DNA of 64,000 nt. It comes from Polyangiaceae bacterium (GTDB lineage: Bacteria > Myxococcota_A > Polyangia > Polyangiales > Polyangiaceae). This document shows, piece by piece, positions 33,509 through 43,800 of this stretch. Where the stretch lies: the NCBI GenBank assembly GCA_016712345.1, contig JADJRH010000011.1, positions 2,480,001 through 2,544,000 of the forward strand, written 5' to 3'. Both the position numbers and the translations under genes were made by a program. Position 1 is the first letter of the stretch. Every line of letters begins with the position of its first letter. The notes under the pieces are model-generated. The model made no database searches. It worked only from the letters and a program-made list of their open reading frames with translations, and was not told the origin of the DNA.

Positions 33509-35011
33509 AGGGAGTTCGCCGCGTTTGATGCCGTACGCTCTGATTTTTTTGTGGAGGTTGGTGCGCTCGACGCCGAGCACAACCGCGGCGCGCGAGATGT
33601 TCCAGTCGTAGGCGGCCAGCACTTCAACAACGTAGCGGCGCTCGGCGCGTTCGCGGTATTCGCGCAACGTGAGCCTCGGTGCTTCCGCCGCGCGCGCATC
33701 GCTCGTGGAAATGCGGTCCGGCGATGAGAGCCGAGCGTCGTTGGCTGCGTCGGCTGCATCGGCGGATGTTTCGTCGTCGAACGGGCTTGTGTGCGGATCT
33801 TCGGGCAGATCGGCGATCGTGACCACGTCTTCCGACGACAGGATCGCAGCCCTTTCAACGGCGTTTTTGAGTTCGCGCACGTTCCCCGGCCAGGTGCGCT
33901 GCGAAAGAACCTGAACGGCGAGGCTGTCGAGGTGCTTGGATCGAAGGCCATTTTCTCGGCAAAACGCCTCTAGAAAAAAGTTGGCGAGCGCCGGAATGTC
34001 TTCGACCCGTTCGCGAAGGGAAGGACTGCGAATGGGAAACACGTTGAGCCTGAAAAACAGGTCTTCGCGAAACGTACCGGTGGTGACGGCGCGGCCGAGA
34101 TCTTTGTTGGTGGCCGCGAGCACGCGCACATCCACGTGCATCATTTGTTCGCTGCCGACGCGACACACTTCACCCGATTGAAGCGCACGGAGCACTTTGG
34201 CCTGAGCGGCGAGGTCCATGTCGCCGATTTCATCGAGAAACAGAGTGCCGCCGTGGGCCTGCTCAAAAAAGCCGCGCTTCTTCGTTTGCGCGCCGGTGAA
34301 AGCCCCTTTTTCGTGTCCGAATAGTTCGCTCTCGATAAGTTCACGCGGGATGGCGGCGCAGTTGACTTTGACGAACGGGCCATGTGTACGCGGCGAAAGT
34401 CCGTGGATTGCACGGCTCACAAGCTCTTTGCCTGTGCCGCTTTCACCGGTGATGAGTACACTTGCCTTGGTGGGCGCAACGCGATCGATCTCTTTGAAAA
34501 GCCGCTGCATCGATGCGCTTTGGCCAACCATTTCGTAGCGGGTTTCAACAAGCGCGTTTAGCTCGCTCACCTTTTCTGCGAGACGTTTGGCGGTGAGCGC
34601 GTTTTTGACGCCGACCAAAATTCGCTCGCGCGAAAGCGGCTTTTCAAAAAAGTCCCGCGCGCCGAGTTTGATGGCGGTCACCGCGTCGTGCACGGTGGCG
34701 TGGCCGCTGATGCAGATCACGGGCAGCGGGCCGATGGTGTCGTCTTTTTGAATGCGTTCCACGAGTGAAAGGCCGGTCATTTTGGGGAGCAACAAGTCGA
34801 TGATGGCGAGGTCAATCGGTTCACCCCCGGTGAGCCTTGCGAGGGCTTCTTCGCCGGATGCCGCCTCCACAACGCCGTACCCTTCACCTCGAAGCACCAG
34901 GCCAAGGGTGCGGCGAATATTTTTTTCATCGTCAACGATGAGAATCGTGGGCGCGACAGCTCCGCCGGCATCGGCTGTGGACGCGGGCGGGCGGGGGGAA
35001 AGGCTCGACAT
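33506..35011 (-). CDS. NtrC-family sigma-54-dependent response regulator
   Basis: A 501-residue protein: receiver domain (residues ~22-135, phospho-acceptor in IDLAIIDLLLP), AAA+ domain (~165-400, Walker A GESGTGKE, GAFTGA, Walker B FLDEIGDM), a long linker, and a Fis-type HTH (~455-495, NISRAAVVLGVERTNLHKKIRAYG). No kinase gene is adjacent. The final residues RGELP-stop end inside the MITE-like element, whose CTA gives the stop. Target promoters are unknown. The N-terminal ~20 residues are Ser/Ala/Pro rich and may be dispensable. Confidence 0.9.
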   Translation of the reverse strand: MSSLSPRPPASTADAGGAVAPTILIVDDEKNIRRTLGLVLRGEGYGVVEAASGEEALARLTGGEPIDLAIIDLLLPKMTGLSLVERIQKDDTIGPLPVICISGHATVHDAVTAIKLGARDFFEKPLSRERILVGVKNALTAKRLAEKVSELNALVETRYEMVGQSASMQRLFKEIDRVAPTKASVLITGESGTGKELVSRAIHGLSPRTHGPFVKVNCAAIPRELIESELFGHEKGAFTGAQTKKRGFFEQAHGGTLFLDEIGDMDLAAQAKVLRALQSGEVCRVGSEQMMHVDVRVLAATNKDLGRAVTTGTFREDLFFRLNVFPIRSPSLRERVEDIPALANFFLEAFCRENGLRSKHLDSLAVQVLSQRTWPGNVRELKNAVERAAILSSEDVVTIADLPEDPHTSPFDDETSADAADAANDARLSSPDRISTSDARAAEAPRLTLREYRERAERRYVVEVLAAYDWNISRAAVVLGVERTNLHKKIRAYGIKRGELP

Positions 35012-35088
35012 CGGCGCACGTTACCAAAGCGGGGCGACGTCGATTCTGAAAACGCCGACACGTGGGACAAACAATGTCCATCTCAGAA

Positions 35089-35628
35089 TCAAAGGGCATC
35101 GAGTTTTTCGGGTGGCCCAACGTCCACAATGGCCTGAAGACGCGCTCGATCGGCGTCGTTTGGAAAGAGCGCGAGCAGGATGCGCGCCCGCGCGCGAGCT
35201 TCCTGTTTTCGGCCGAGCGCGGCGAGCGCGGTCACGGCGATCATCTCTCGTTCGCGACCGCGCTCGCTCGACGGGAACTTAGTGGGGTGCGCCTCAATCA
35301 ACGCGAGTGCGTCGGCCGGTGCGCTTGTCACAAGTGATTCGGCACGCTTGAGATATTCAGCTTCCGAAACGGCCAATGCCGCATCGATCTGCGCCGACGC
35401 GGACGTTGCCCCATGGAGAGACGACGTATCGGCCGGCAGGATCGGTGAGGTACCTTGTGTACTCACGCCTGATCCCTGCTTGTTTGGCGTTTGTGTGGGT
35501 TCCGCCGGAAAAAGCAGCCAAACGGCGCCCACAACGAAACCGAGTGCCGCACCGATCAGCACGCCCGGAGTCATCGACGTGCGCGTTTTCGCGCGAAGAT
35601 GATCGGGGGTTGAGCGTTCGCTGTTCAT
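35089..35628 (-). CDS. Uncharacterised protein with one membrane helix and TPR-like helices
   Basis: A 179-residue protein with a single transmembrane helix (residues ~20-42, PGVLIGAALGFVVGAVWLLF), so the N-terminus is likely cytoplasmic. The remaining part is helical, with ALAAL-GRKQEARARARILLALFPND (residues ~135-165) reminiscent of a tetratricopeptide unit. I do not recognise a family. It sits between the NtrC-type regulator and the CxxCC protein with ~75 and ~90 bases to each, so it is probably independent. Confidence 0.5.
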   Translation of the reverse strand: MNSERSTPDHLRAKTRTSMTPGVLIGAALGFVVGAVWLLFPAEPTQTPNKQGSGVSTQGTSPILPADTSSLHGATSASAQIDAALAVSEAEYLKRAESLVTSAPADALALIEAHPTKFPSSERGREREMIAVTALAALGRKQEARARARILLALFPNDADRARLQAIVDVGPPEKLDAL

Positions 35629-35716
35629 GGGCAGGGCACGCCGAGGCGCGGACTAAAATCGCACGACGCTCTTTCCGAATCCAGAAAAGCACGGAAAACA
35701 CCGGTATGCTGCCCGC

Positions 35717-36241
35717 GTGTCCACATCCGAAGCGCGCGCAAATCCAGGTTCGGCGCTGTGCCTGCGGTGTGGACTTTGCTGCACAGGCGAGATTTTTGAG
35801 AACGTGCGCCTTGCCGAAGACGAGGTGGAGCATGCTCGCTCGTTGCGCTTGCCGCTTTTGGGTGAACCAACGCCCCATCACTTTGGGCTGCCTTGTCCGG
35901 CACATCGGGGTGGTCGATGCAGTGTGTACACAGAGCGACCGCGGGCATGTCGTTCGTTTGTGTGCCTGACGCTTGCCGCACTGGAGGCCGGCGACATCGA
36001 CAACGCCGAGGCGGATCGACGCGTGGCAAAGCTTCGGGAGATCGCGGACCGCGTGCGAAGCGGACTGCCCGACGAGGGGCGTTCTTTGGGGCTTTGGGCC
36101 GCCGTGGCGCGTTTTTCGGACGAGGGGGAAAATGCCGACGACGGCGACGAGGCCTGGCGCGTGCGGCATTCTGCGGTGCTTCTCGACGTTCTTGAACTGG
36201 AGCACCAGTGCCGACGTCACTTCACAGCGCGCGGATGGTGA
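35717..36241 (+). CDS. YkgJ-family cysteine-cluster protein
   Basis: A 174-residue protein with the CxxCxxCC cluster near the N-terminus (CLRCGLCC, residues ~15-22), then C and CSVYTERPRACRSFVC further on, the order of the YkgJ/flagellin-N-methylase family (four or more cysteines that bind zinc or iron-sulfur, function unsettled). It is not secreted. The start GTG 35717 has no strong ribosome site but the family begins about there. The kinase gene follows 44 bases on. Confidence 0.75.
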   Translation: MSTSEARANPGSALCLRCGLCCTGEIFENVRLAEDEVEHARSLRLPLLGEPTPHHFGLPCPAHRGGRCSVYTERPRACRSFVCLTLAALEAGDIDNAEADRRVAKLREIADRVRSGLPDEGRSLGLWAAVARFSDEGENADDGDEAWRVRHSAVLLDVLELEHQCRRHFTARGW

Positions 36242-36284
36242 TGTTTCACCACCTGACCGGCCGCCTCACCGCTATTCTCCCCGA

Positions 36285-38645
36285 ATGCGGCCCACGCCCC
36301 CCGACAACGACGGCCCCCAAAGCCAGCGTGCGTCGTCCGCAGAGCGTTCGGAGCCGCAAGGCAACCCAAGCGATATTCCGCCTTCGGGAGAGGTGTCGTC
36401 GCGCGCGGCTGACAGTCAAGTGCGGGCTTCAAATAGCCCCGACACGCGTGAAACGGCGGAAAGACCGAGTGAAGAGCCCTCAGGGGCCATGCCCACGTCG
36501 AGTCAGCGCGGGCGCGATACGTCGCTGACGGGCCAATTGACGGCTTTTCGGCGCGGCGCCACAGGGGAAGTTCGCATTGCGTCCCGCGTGGGTCGGTTCT
36601 GGGGTGAGCCCGGAAAAGCCGGTGAACCAAAGCCGCCCAACCCGTTTCGCCCTCCGGCAAAACACGCTCATTTGCCTGAAAGCATAGCGGATCTGTCGAG
36701 CAGCATCGACGGTGACGACGGCGGCGGTGACACCATCACGCGCCAATGGGAACCCAATCCCTTTCGATCGGAAGCGAATGATCCGCCGGAGCGCGCGGCC
36801 GATGAGCGCCCGGAGTCGCTCGTCACGCTTGAACCGACGGCGCTGCAAACGGGCTTTGGTGAACGCTACGTCATGCGCGATCTGCTTGGTCGCGGTGGCA
36901 TGGGGGAAGTGCGACTTTGCAAAGACCGCCATATCGGCCGCGAAGTTGCGATCAAAGTGATTCGCACAGACCACATGACGCGGCCCGATGTGGTGCGCCG
37001 TTTCGAGCGGGAAGCGCGCGTTCAAGGCCAACTGGAGCACCCGGCGATCGTGCCTGTGTACGACTTCGGCGTTGCGCCCGACGGCTCCATGTATTTCACC
37101 ATGAAACGTCTGCGCGGCGTGACGTTTCACGACGTTTTGTGGATGTTGCGCAACGGTGATCCGCAGGCGGTGGCAACGTACACACGCCGCAAGCTCTTAT
37201 CGGCATTTGCGCGGGCCTGTTTGGCCATCGCTTTTGCGCACAGCCGAGGTGTACTCCATCGCGATCTGAAACCGTCGAACATCATGCTCGGCGACTTTGG
37301 CGAAGTGTACGTTTTAGATTGGGGGCTCGCCAAAATACGCCGCGAAATCCATGTTCCGCTCGAATCGCGAATTGAAACGCCGTCGTCGAGTGAACACCGA
37401 ACAATTGTGGGCGAAGTGGTGGGTACACCCGGTTATATGGCGCCGGAGCAGGCGCTCGGCGAGGTTGACAGGCTCGACCCGCGAACCGATGTGTACGCAC
37501 TCGGCGCGATCTTGTTTGAGATCTTAACGCTGCAAGCCCTCCACAAAGAAGACTCCGCCGAAGACGTGTTGCTCTCCACTTTGTACGGGGCCGACCCGCG
37601 ACCGAGCGTGCGAGCGCCGGAGCGAAATGTACCCATTGAGCTTGAAGCGATCATCGTGCGGGCAACGGCGCTGAAACAAGAAGATCGGTTCGTGAGCGCC
37701 CGCGATCTATGCGCCGCCGTGGAGCGTTTTCTCGACGGCGATCACAACCTCGAACAGAAAAAACAAATGGCGGCCGAGCACTCCGCGCAGGCTCGAACCG
37801 CCGCGGCGGAAGCTCGAAAAGGTGGAAAAGGCGCTCAAGCAGCGCGCGAACGGGCCATGCGTGAAGTGGGCGCCGCTCTCGCTCTCGATCCATCGGAGCG
37901 CGACGCGGTGGCAACGCTCGTTCGTTTAATGCTCGAAGTGCCCGACGTGATGCCCCCTGAAGCGCGGCGTGAATTTTTGCTTTCGCAGCGCGCCGCCGAC
38001 AAAGAAAAGCGCCGCGCCATGTTGCTCGGATATCTCGCGTGGCTTGCGCTCGCACCTCCCGCGGTCGCGCTGGGCGTTCGCGATTGGGAGTTGGCGGCGG
38101 TGATGCTCGGCTTTCAACTCCTCGCCGCAGCCACCGCGTGGGCCAATTATCGAGGCCTTTTGCACGAGCGATTTCGCTTTCTGGCGTTTATCGCCGGGTC
38201 GGTTTCAATGGGTTTTTTGAGCTTCCACATGGGCTGGGCCGTGCTCGTCCCCGGAATGGCGGCAACCCACGTGCTCGGCTATCTGCTCTACGGTCAGCGT
38301 GAACATTGGCGGCGCGCAATCTCTGTCGGGGCGCTCTCGATCCTGCTGCCTTTCGCCCTTCAAGCGACCCATTTGTTGCCGCCGTCGTACGCGTTCCAAG
38401 AAGGCTCAATGGTAATGTTGCCGCGGGTTACAGGCTTTCCTCCCGCTGGAACGCTCGCCTACCTGGTGATCGCCAGCGTGGCAGTCGTTGTGGCCCCCGC
38501 GCTCATTGCGTCGCGTGTTCGAATGTCGCTCCAAAAGGCTGAAGAGCGGCTGTTCATGCAGTCGTGGATGCTCAAACACCTGGTGCCGGATCAAGCGCGA
38601 AATGCAGCAAACGTGATGCCCGGTCCACCCTCCACAAGCGCCTAG
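36285..38645 (+). CDS. Membrane Ser/Thr protein kinase with DWG motif
   Basis: About 786 residues from ATG 36285 (the open frame to 35973 overlaps the preceding gene). Residues 1-190 are low-complexity. The Hanks-type kinase domain (~200-480) shows glycine loop LLGRGGMGEVRL, catalytic Lys in VAIKVIR, catalytic loop HRDLKPSNIML, DWG instead of DFG (VLDWGLAK), and APE-type segment YMAPEQALG. A charged linker with Lys/Glu/Ala repeats follows (~520-600), then about six membrane helices (~600-750). DWG is common in myxobacterial kinases and does not imply inactivity. The membrane part is at the C-terminus, an uncommon order. Confidence 0.85.
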   Translation: MRPTPPDNDGPQSQRASSAERSEPQGNPSDIPPSGEVSSRAADSQVRASNSPDTRETAERPSEEPSGAMPTSSQRGRDTSLTGQLTAFRRGATGEVRIASRVGRFWGEPGKAGEPKPPNPFRPPAKHAHLPESIADLSSSIDGDDGGGDTITRQWEPNPFRSEANDPPERAADERPESLVTLEPTALQTGFGERYVMRDLLGRGGMGEVRLCKDRHIGREVAIKVIRTDHMTRPDVVRRFEREARVQGQLEHPAIVPVYDFGVAPDGSMYFTMKRLRGVTFHDVLWMLRNGDPQAVATYTRRKLLSAFARACLAIAFAHSRGVLHRDLKPSNIMLGDFGEVYVLDWGLAKIRREIHVPLESRIETPSSSEHRTIVGEVVGTPGYMAPEQALGEVDRLDPRTDVYALGAILFEILTLQALHKEDSAEDVLLSTLYGADPRPSVRAPERNVPIELEAIIVRATALKQEDRFVSARDLCAAVERFLDGDHNLEQKKQMAAEHSAQARTAAAEARKGGKGAQAARERAMREVGAALALDPSERDAVATLVRLMLEVPDVMPPEARREFLLSQRAADKEKRRAMLLGYLAWLALAPPAVALGVRDWELAAVMLGFQLLAAATAWANYRGLLHERFRFLAFIAGSVSMGFLSFHMGWAVLVPGMAATHVLGYLLYGQREHWRRAISVGALSILLPFALQATHLLPPSYAFQEGSMVMLPRVTGFPPAGTLAYLVIASVAVVVAPALIASRVRMSLQKAEERLFMQSWMLKHLVPDQARNAANVMPGPPSTSA

Positions 38646-38655
38646 AGGCTAGAAC

Positions 38656-38778
38656 GACTCTCGTTTTCGTCCCGGCTGCGTACGCAACAGAACTCCATGC
38701 AGAAAACCTGAAGCGCCACGCTTTTCGCGATCCCGCTCGGCGGCGGGCAAGGGTGTCCCGTGCCTCGCGACAAGACCT
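38656..38778 (-). repeat. Dispersed-repeat copy B, in a 376-base gene-free stretch
   Basis: Between the kinase stop (38645) and the BamD-like start (39022) there is no gene. 38656-38778 is the reverse complement of the repeat seen at 7498-7634 and 44116-44262: it holds in reverse GACTCTCGTTTTCGTC, CAGAACTCCA, CGCTTTTCGCG, and CGGGCAAGGGTG. It lies directly after the stop of the kinase gene. Confidence 0.6.
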
Positions 38779-39021
38779 GATGCCGGAATTTTTGGCCCGC
38801 TTCGATGCGGCTTTTCCTCGCGCAGCTTCGGGGCGGGGGGTGTCCATCTTTCAAAACGAAGCGTTGGGCGCTGTTCAAAACGCAGCACCGTTTCCAGTTT
38901 CGAATACGGTCTGTGGTTAACACCGACTGCCGCGTGCGCATGAAGCGCCCAATCGCACGAAGCCGGGTTTTGGCGTGATTGGCTTTGCCCGCAGCGCAAT
39001 AGTTCGCTAACACGCGCCGCG

Positions 39022-39993
39022 ATGTCGGTTCGAAAGCTTCGAGCGTTGCCACTTGCGGTGGCTGTTTTGTTCGGCGGGGTGGGATGCGCCGAATTCAGCT
39101 TTTCGGCCGCCGGAAGGGCCACGCTGACATACACAGAAGATGCGCGCTCCGCTTATTTTGAAGCGCTTGCGGCATTTAAGGCTCGCAACTTCGAAGATGC
39201 GCGCGTTCTGTTTTCAGAGGTTCGAAAGCTGTTTTCGTACAGCCGTTATGCCCGCCTTGCCGAACTGAGAATTGCCGACGTTGACTTTGAGCAGGGGAAG
39301 TTTTCAGACGCCGTCTCGGGGTATCGCGACTTCGTGCAAAACCACCGTTCAGATCCCGAGGTGGAGTACGCGCGGTACCGCATCTCCAAGTCGCTCTTTA
39401 ACGACATTGAAGACTCGTTCATTTTGCCGCCCGCCGAAGAGCGCGACCAAGCCACAACGGCCGAGGCGTACCGCGATCTGAAGAACTTTTTGTCGGAGTT
39501 TCCAACAAGCCGTTATTTGCCCGACGCAAAGTACATGCACGACGTTGTGCTTCAACGCCTCGTGCGGCACGAGCTGTATGTGGCGCGCTTTTACCTAGCG
39601 CAGGAAGCGTTTGCAGCGACGGTGTCGCGCATTGACCACGCGCTGAAGAAATATCCAAACTCGGGGCTTGATGCGGAAGCGCTTCTTTTGATGGGCGAGA
39701 CGCTCCTCAAGATGAAAAAAACTCCCGAGGCGCGGGCCGTTTTTGAACGAGTGATTCGCGACTTCGACACGCCTTTTGCCGCCGCCGCAAGGGGCTTTCT
39801 AAAGGAAATCGGCCCCGAAAAGGCGAGCGACGGCGGCGCGACGCCGAGTTCGAAACCTGCCGCCCCCAACGCCAAAGACCCCAAAGACGCGCCGAAACAA
39901 CCTCCGGGGCAGGCTCCGGAACCGGGAGCGACGCCCTCAACAACGGCGCCTCCCACCGATGCGCCCACGCCGAATTCGGGGCAGGCGCCGTGA
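39022..39993 (+). CDS. bamD: BamD-like outer-membrane assembly lipoprotein
   Basis: A 323-residue protein with lipoprotein signal (lipobox VGCAEF, Cys ~21) and TPR-like helices: TEDARSAYFEALAAFKARNFEDA, YSRYARLAELRIADVDFEQGKFSDA and YPNSGLDAEALLLMGETLL, as in BamD (YfiO), which with BamA inserts beta-barrels in the outer membrane. The C-terminal ~65 residues are Pro/Ala/Lys-rich and extend beyond the usual length (~245). Gene 39990 overlaps it by four bases. Confidence 0.75.
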   Translation: MSVRKLRALPLAVAVLFGGVGCAEFSFSAAGRATLTYTEDARSAYFEALAAFKARNFEDARVLFSEVRKLFSYSRYARLAELRIADVDFEQGKFSDAVSGYRDFVQNHRSDPEVEYARYRISKSLFNDIEDSFILPPAEERDQATTAEAYRDLKNFLSEFPTSRYLPDAKYMHDVVLQRLVRHELYVARFYLAQEAFAATVSRIDHALKKYPNSGLDAEALLLMGETLLKMKKTPEARAVFERVIRDFDTPFAAAARGFLKEIGPEKASDGGATPSSKPAAPNAKDPKDAPKQPPGQAPEPGATPSTTAPPTDAPTPNSGQAP

Positions 39994-40286
39994 GCACGAG
40001 GCCCACGGCGGGGGTTCGCTTTGTACTGATGTGTACACTCCAAGAGCCTGACTTTGCGGTGTACGAAGGGTTTGCCCACTTGCCCGAGCGCGACGTTCCC
40101 CTTGGTTATCGCATCGCTCTACCCAGCGGTGCGGTGAGCGTTGTCGACTCGGGACCGACGAACAGCGTCGCTGAAGTTGAGGCCGAATTGCGTCGGACAG
40201 GCGCGGCCCTGCTGCGAGCCGCCACCAAGAGCGAAGCCGCGAGCGGGCAGGCATTGCCCCGAAAGGTAGTGCGCTGGCGCGGGTAA
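39990..40286 (+). CDS. Small uncharacterised protein, 98 aa
   Basis: GTG at 39990 overlaps the BamD-like stop (gTGAgc), a pattern seen for coupled genes. No motif is recognised. The short length and the overlap support coding; the codon pattern is the same as in neighbours. It could be a small partner with a C-terminal basic tail (PRKVVRWRG). Confidence 0.45.
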   Translation: MSTRPTAGVRFVLMCTLQEPDFAVYEGFAHLPERDVPLGYRIALPSGAVSVVDSGPTNSVAEVEAELRRTGAALLRAATKSEAASGQALPRKVVRWRG

Positions 40287-40326
40287 AGCGTTTTATGCCG
40301 AAGGCGCCCGTGCTAGACGGGGCAGC

Positions 40327-40803
40327 ATGTCTGAGAAAGTCCCGATGACCCCCGAAGGGCAGACGAGGCTTCGCGAGGAGCTGCGTCGGCTCAAAGAAGT
40401 GGAAATGCCTCAAGTCGTAAAGGACATTTCCACGGCTCGCGATCACGGCGACCTGTCGGAAAACGCCGAGTATCACGCGGCGAAGGAGCGACAAGGGCTC
40501 ATTCACGCGCGCATCCAACATCTGGAAAGCGTGCTTTCGCGAGCCGAAGTGATCGATCCGTCAAAACTCGCGGGCGACAAAGTTCAATTCGGAGCGCGCG
40601 TAAAACTCGCCAACGCCGACAGCGGTGAAGAGATTGTGTACCAAATCGTCGGCCCCGATGAAGCCGACCTGAAACTTGGGCGCATCTCCATTGCTTCGCC
40701 GCTCGCCCGCAGCCTGATTGGTCGCGAAGAAGGGGACGAAGTGAAAGTCAACCTACCCGTCGGCCAACGCATCTACGAGATTCTCGAAATCGTTTACAAG
40801 TGA
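40327..40803 (+). CDS. greA: Transcription elongation factor GreA
   Basis: A 158-residue protein with the GreA coiled-coil N-terminal domain (MTPEGQTRLREELRRLKEVE, acidic tip in SENAEYHAAKE) and a C-terminal FKBP-like domain (VQFGARVKLAN..., ASPLARSLIGREEGDEVKV). It stimulates RNA cleavage by backtracked RNA polymerase. Length and motifs are standard. The stop overlaps the start of the next gene (GTGA). Confidence 0.95.
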   Translation: MSEKVPMTPEGQTRLREELRRLKEVEMPQVVKDISTARDHGDLSENAEYHAAKERQGLIHARIQHLESVLSRAEVIDPSKLAGDKVQFGARVKLANADSGEEIVYQIVGPDEADLKLGRISIASPLARSLIGREEGDEVKVNLPVGQRIYEILEIVYK

Positions 40804-43800
40804 ACGAACGCGCGCCGACCGCGGCGCCTCACGCTCCACCCCGCGAAGGTACACAATCGATCACACGTGTGTACACAACACACGCGGCGGATGTTTTCTC
40901 CGCACTATGTGTTTTTGCGTTGGTCGAAATTGTTGTTGTGGGGCTGCTCGCGTGGACGCGGTTTGCCGGCCCGTACGAAATTGGGCGCTCGGTGCGACGG
41001 CTCTGGCCGTTGTCGGCCGCCGCCGCGGTGTTGCCGTCATTTCTTCTCGCCGCCGTCACGGCGCTCTTGGTGCGGGGAGCGGAGCGCGGCGCACGCGTTT
41101 CACTGGCAGCGCTTGCGACGGTTGCCGCCGCCGCAACGGCGTTCGGCGTTTCGACGGGCCGTCATTTTGAAGCGTTTCACATTCGATTCGCGTTTGTGGC
41201 CGCGGCGGCGCTCGTCGGCGGCGGGGTTTCGTACGTGGTCATGGCGCGCCTGGCCTCCGCGTTTGTGTACACAAAACGGAGTGTACTCCTTGTTGCATTG
41301 TTCGTCGGGGCGGGGCTCCTTTCGGCGGCCAACGTTTTGATTTTGCCGCGCTTGTATCCGGCGTTTCACACCGCTCTCGGAGCGCTGACGCTGATGGTTG
41401 CGGCGCTTTTTCCGATCGCGCTTCGCCGGCAGGAAGATCGAAAAGCCCCCGTGTTTTCGTTGCCTCGCGTGGTGGCAACGGTTCTTGCGGCGCTGACGGT
41501 CGTCGCGCTGGCTCGGCCTTCGGCCCAAGCCCTGGCGCTCGCCGACAACATTCGCATGGTGTACATCGAGCGGGCGCCGCTCCTGAGCAATGTGGTCCGC
41601 CTCGCGGCTGAATTGTCGCCGCCCGCACCGGTGGACGACACGCCGACGCGGGTGATGACGGCGGGCCGTTCGATCGATCTGAGCGGACGGGATCTCGTGC
41701 TCATTTCAATCGATGCGCTGCGCGCCGATCACATGGGCACCTATGGGTACACCCGGCCCACAACACCGCGCATCGATGCGCTCGCCAAACAGGGAGTGGT
41801 GTTCGAGGCTGCGTACACAGCAACGCCCCACACCTCGTACGCGATCACATCGCTGATGACGGGCAAATACATGCGTCCGCTGCTGCTCCAAGGCCTGGGC
41901 GCCGATTCTGAAACGTGGCCCCAACATCTGCGGCGTTACGGATACAAAACGGCCGCGTTTTACCCACCGGCGGTGTTTTTTATCGACGGAGAAAAGTTTG
42001 CTCCGTTTCGAGAATCGTTCCTCGGTTTTGAGTACCGAAAGGTTGAATTTGCATCGGCTCAAAAGCGGGTTGACCAAGTCAATGCGTACCTTTCGCGCAC
42101 CCCGGCAGATCGAAAGTTGTTCTTGTGGGTTCACTTATTCGAGCCGCATGAACCGTATGAGGCCCACCCCGAGCTGTGCGCGTCCGAGGCTCCGCTTCGC
42201 AACGATCGGTGTACACAAGAGGTCGCTTTTGGGGAGCGCGACGTCGATCGATACGACGCTGAGATCGCCGCCGCCGACGCGGGCGTGGGCCAAATCGTCG
42301 ACGCGATTCGCCGCGCCAGGCCCAACGCGGTGGTGATGATCACCGCGGACCACGGAGAAGAGTTGGGTGATCACGGCGGGCGTTATCACGGCACAACCGT
42401 TTACGAAGAACAGGTGCGCGTGCCGCTCATTGTGTACGCACCCGGCTTGCTCGCACCCAGGCGCGTTTCGCAACCCGTGCAGATCATCGACCTTTTGCCC
42501 ACGGTGCTTTCGGGGCTTGATATTCCGAGACCCGCGCGCGTTCGAGGTGCCGACCTAGGTCCGCTGCTGGTTGGCAAGCCGCCGCCAACCGGCTTTGAGG
42601 ACGGGTTTGCGTTTGCCGAAACCGACGAACAAACGCTTCTCGCGCGCGGAACCCTTCGCCTCGTGTGCGCGCGAAAGGTGGGAGCGTGCGCGCTCTACGA
42701 TCTCGCGAAAGATCCGGGGCAAACCAAAGATGATCCCACCTCGGGCGGTGCAATCCGCGACGCGCTTCGAAGTGAGCTTGTGAAAATCGCCGCATCGCAC
42801 GGAACGTTTGAAACGTCGGGTCTTCGCAGCGAAGGCAAGGGACTTCCGCCCGCGTTGCGACGAGCGATCGGCGGCGATGTCGATGCCGCGCCCGACGTGG
42901 CCGCGCTTCTCGACGATGCCGACGTTGTCATTCGGCGCAAAGCGGCCGAGGTGTTGTTCGATCTCAAGCGCCCCGAAACCGCCGCCGCGCTGCGCCTTTC
43001 GATCGTTCGCGACGAAGACGCCGAAGTGAAAACCCGAGCATCACTCGCGCTCACGCGCCTCGGGGAAGGGGCGGCCCGAACGCGTGAAGTGCTCGATGAA
43101 CCCGATGTGCCTCTGCGTCGCCTCGCGGCGCTCGCGCTCGCCGAACAAGGCGACAAGGCCGGTGAAGCGGAACTCATCGCTTGGTGGCGCAGGGCGTTTG
43201 CGAAAGAACCGGGCGAGCGCGAGCCGCTCGCAGAATCGCGGGCGAAAGAAATTCTCGCGGCGCTCGGAAAGCTCAAATCCAAAGACGCGGTGGTGCCCCT
43301 CATTCTCGCTCTCGGTGAAGTGCGACTCCGCCCTTCGATCGCCCATGCTCTCGCAGCCATCGGAGAAGACGCGGCACGCCCCGCGCTCGCGGCTCAGCTT
43401 GAAGAGGAGCGGTATCAAGATGCGCGCGTGGCGATCGTCAATGCGCTGCTCACTCTCGGCGCCGAGGACGAATTGGCGCGCCCTCTCGCGCGATTGCTCG
43501 GCATGCCCGATCCGCTTCCAAACGGGCTCGAAGCGGCAATCAAGGCCGGCGTTTTGCAGCATGTGGGCGGTCCGAGGCCAAGCGACCAAAGCCGTCTTGT
43601 TCGGCTGGCAAAAGCGGGGGCACCCATGCGCCTCGTTGTTCCGAAGACCGAAAAGTTCCCCAAAGACCGCGGTGTGCGCGCCATTTGTCGAGCGCGCACC
43701 ATCGATCAGAAACCGGGAAGTGTACGCATCGGCCGCGTCATGACCTACGCCAAAGGTCGCTATTCGGCGTGGATTCCCAAACAGGCACCCGAGCTTGACC

